Shown here: piece by piece, positions 6,181 to 7,553 of the stretch
Position numbering within the stretch: position 1 is the stretch's first letter
How the letters are laid out: each line of letters starts with the position of its first letter
NCBI GenBank assembly: GCA_946482495.1
Contig: CAMLRV010000105.1
Location: 1 to 7,553 of the forward strand
Direction of reading: 5' to 3'
Length of the DNA stretch: 7,553 nt
Source: an uncultured Flavobacteriia bacterium
Lineage (GTDB): Bacteria > Bacteroidota > Bacteroidia > Flavobacteriales > Flavobacteriaceae
Position numbers and translations under genes: made by a program
The notes under the pieces: model-generated
Seen by the model: only the letters and a program-made list of their open reading frames with translations
The model's database searches: none
Told to the model about the DNA's origin: nothing

Positions 6181-7553
6181 ATGAAAAAATACTTTTTACT
6201 TATAACGCTAGTTCATTTTGCATTATCTGCTCAAAATCCTTATTGGAAATGGGCTAAAAAAAATCAAACAGAGTATTTTGAAAAAATTGTTGATACTAAA
6301 TTTGATTCTGAAGGTAATTTCTATGTACTAGGTTCTTTTTTTTCAAATCTTTCTGTAGATAATCAGTCTGTTTCTTGTCTAAATGGTAAAGCGGGTTATG
6401 TTGCCAAATATTCGAGTGATGGTGACATAATTTGGATGAAAGATATCAATCCACTCGGTAAGGAATTAATATTAAGCACTTTACATATAGACAGTAATAA
6501 TGATGTAATAATAGGTTGTAGCTACATCATGAATGGTTTTCCCATGTTTCAACAATATTATACACCAATAACATTTGACAATAACAACTATAATTTAACT
6601 TTCGAATTAATTGGAAGTTATTCTTCAAATGCACAATATCCATTTATTGTAAAATTTGATTCTTCAGGACAATTTATATGGGTTAGAGATTTTAAAGGAG
6701 CAGGTGGAATTAGCTCTTTTGCGACTGATGACTTAAATAACATTTATGCAGCTGGTAGTTTTAATTCCAGTAATTTAAAAATTGGAAATTTGGAAGTTTC
6801 TAATAATTTTATTTACCCTAGTTTACCTAATGGATTTATTGTTAAATATGATTTAAACGGAAATGTTTTAGCTCTAAAAGGATTTGGTGGAGATTTTTAT
6901 GATGTACCCACTTCTTTGAAATTAAACAACAATAACAATATTAGTATTGCAGGATATTTTTCTTCTCCAATTTTTAGTTTTGATAGTGAAGTAATTAATA
7001 ATTCAAATAATAATACAGATATTTTTCATTTAGAAATTGATACAAATTTAAATTTTGTATCAAAATATACTATTGACAATTATGAACCTTCTAGTAATAG
7101 TAGCTCAGATCTAAGTAATATCTATCTAAATTCAAATAATGAAATAATTGTATACGGCCATTTTCATGCTGATAATTACACTTATTTAGATTTAAATTTA
7201 AGTAGAATCGGATTGTCTGATATGTTTTTTACAAAATATAATAACGGAAATAGATCATGGACAAAACAAATGAGCTTTCCAAATTCTTATTTCTTTTTAG
7301 ACAATATAGCTGAAGATCAAACCAATAATATATTTTTAGCTGCAGATTTTACTGCATCTTCGATAACTTTTAATAATACCACACTTTATAATGATTGTGA
7401 TTTTTCAACTATGATAATAAAACTAGATGATTCACAAAACATAAAATGGTTAAAAGGAGCAAATGGAAATTCAGGAGGCAACTTTCCAGTAACAATCCAA
7501 TGCCATGATAATGACATTTTAGTTGGTGGTTATGTAACTTCAAATTCTTTAAC
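6181..7553 (+). CDS. Secreted SBBP-like repeat protein, probable beta-propeller (3' end outside window)
   Basis: The frame opens with ATG at 6181, one base after the mutA stop, and stays open to the window end (457 codons visible, no stop). The N-terminus MKKYFLLITLVHFALSAQNP is a signal peptide, probably cut after Ala17. The mature part is built of units of roughly 62-82 residues that alternate two motifs. One is like PFIVKFDSSGQFIWVRDF (around 73-87, 154-170, 218-233, 281-294, 348-362 and 410-425). The other is like DDLNNIYAAGSF (around 40-53, 103-114, 183-194, 248-259, 317-328, 379-390 and 441-452). This alternation matches SBBP/NHL-like beta-propeller repeats. Such proteins in Bacteroidota commonly end in a type 9 secretion sorting domain, which would lie beyond the window. 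The composition is rich in N, S, F and Y, unlike the lysine/glutamate-rich neighbours. No catalytic motif seen; surface or adhesive role is only inference. Co-transcription with mutA is likely. Confidence 0.85.
   Translation, partial: MKKYFLLITLVHFALSAQNPYWKWAKKNQTEYFEKIVDTKFDSEGNFYVLGSFFSNLSVDNQSVSCLNGKAGYVAKYSSDGDIIWMKDINPLGKELILSTLHIDSNNDVIIGCSYIMNGFPMFQQYYTPITFDNNNYNLTFELIGSYSSNAQYPFIVKFDSSGQFIWVRDFKGAGGISSFATDDLNNIYAAGSFNSSNLKIGNLEVSNNFIYPSLPNGFIVKYDLNGNVLALKGFGGDFYDVPTSLKLNNNNNISIAGYFSSPIFSFDSEVINNSNNNTDIFHLEIDTNLNFVSKYTIDNYEPSSNSSSDLSNIYLNSNNEIIVYGHFHADNYTYLDLNLSRIGLSDMFFTKYNNGNRSWTKQMSFPNSYFFLDNIAEDQTNNIFLAADFTASSITFNNTTLYNDCDFSTMIIKLDDSQNIKWLKGANGNSGGNFPVTIQCHDNDILVGGYVTSNSL

Overview
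The window looks like chromosomal DNA of a Flavobacteriaceae bacterium, probably Flavobacterium or a close relative. Four things point there: AT-rich coding sequence; promoters of the Bacteroidota type (TTTG or TTG at -33, TAnnTTTG at -7) with A-rich leaders instead of Shine-Dalgarno sites; a bacillithiol gene; and the run tRNA-Pro, udk, divIC/ftsB-like, mutA. This assignment rests on reading the sequence and on remembered gene families, not on a database search.

Layout. Bases 1-1106 hold the 3' two-thirds of bshC (the last step of bacillithiol synthesis). After a 164-base gap with a good promoter comes an exported FGE/SUMF1-fold protein (1271-2098) that lacks the catalytic cysteine motif. 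A second good promoter then drives ndk (2161-2580). A strong, probably bidirectional hairpin terminator separates ndk from a convergent two-gene minus-strand unit: a small lipoprotein (3424-3005) followed by a DUF721/DciA-like protein (2998-2705). Back to back with that unit is tRNA-Pro(UGG) at 3541-3615, with its own promoter and terminator. Then come udk (3707-4318) and a septum-formation initiator gene (4318-4671) that share one base. A 146-base gap holds a long imperfect inverted repeat that looks like a dispersed intergenic element. It is followed by mutA (4818-6179), the small subunit of methylmalonyl-CoA mutase. One base after mutA begins a long secreted repeat protein (6181 to beyond the window end), probably a beta-propeller.

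Working together. Most genes are housekeeping: thiol redox (bshC), nucleotide pools (ndk, udk), replication (the DUF721 protein), division (divIC-like), translation (tRNA-Pro) and propionate/succinyl-CoA metabolism (mutA). The less ordinary elements are the cysteine-less FGE-like protein, the composite repeat before mutA, and the secreted propeller protein in the place directly after mutA where the large mutase subunit might be expected. I see no defence system, CRISPR array, transposase or phage gene, and no strong case for a wholly new system.
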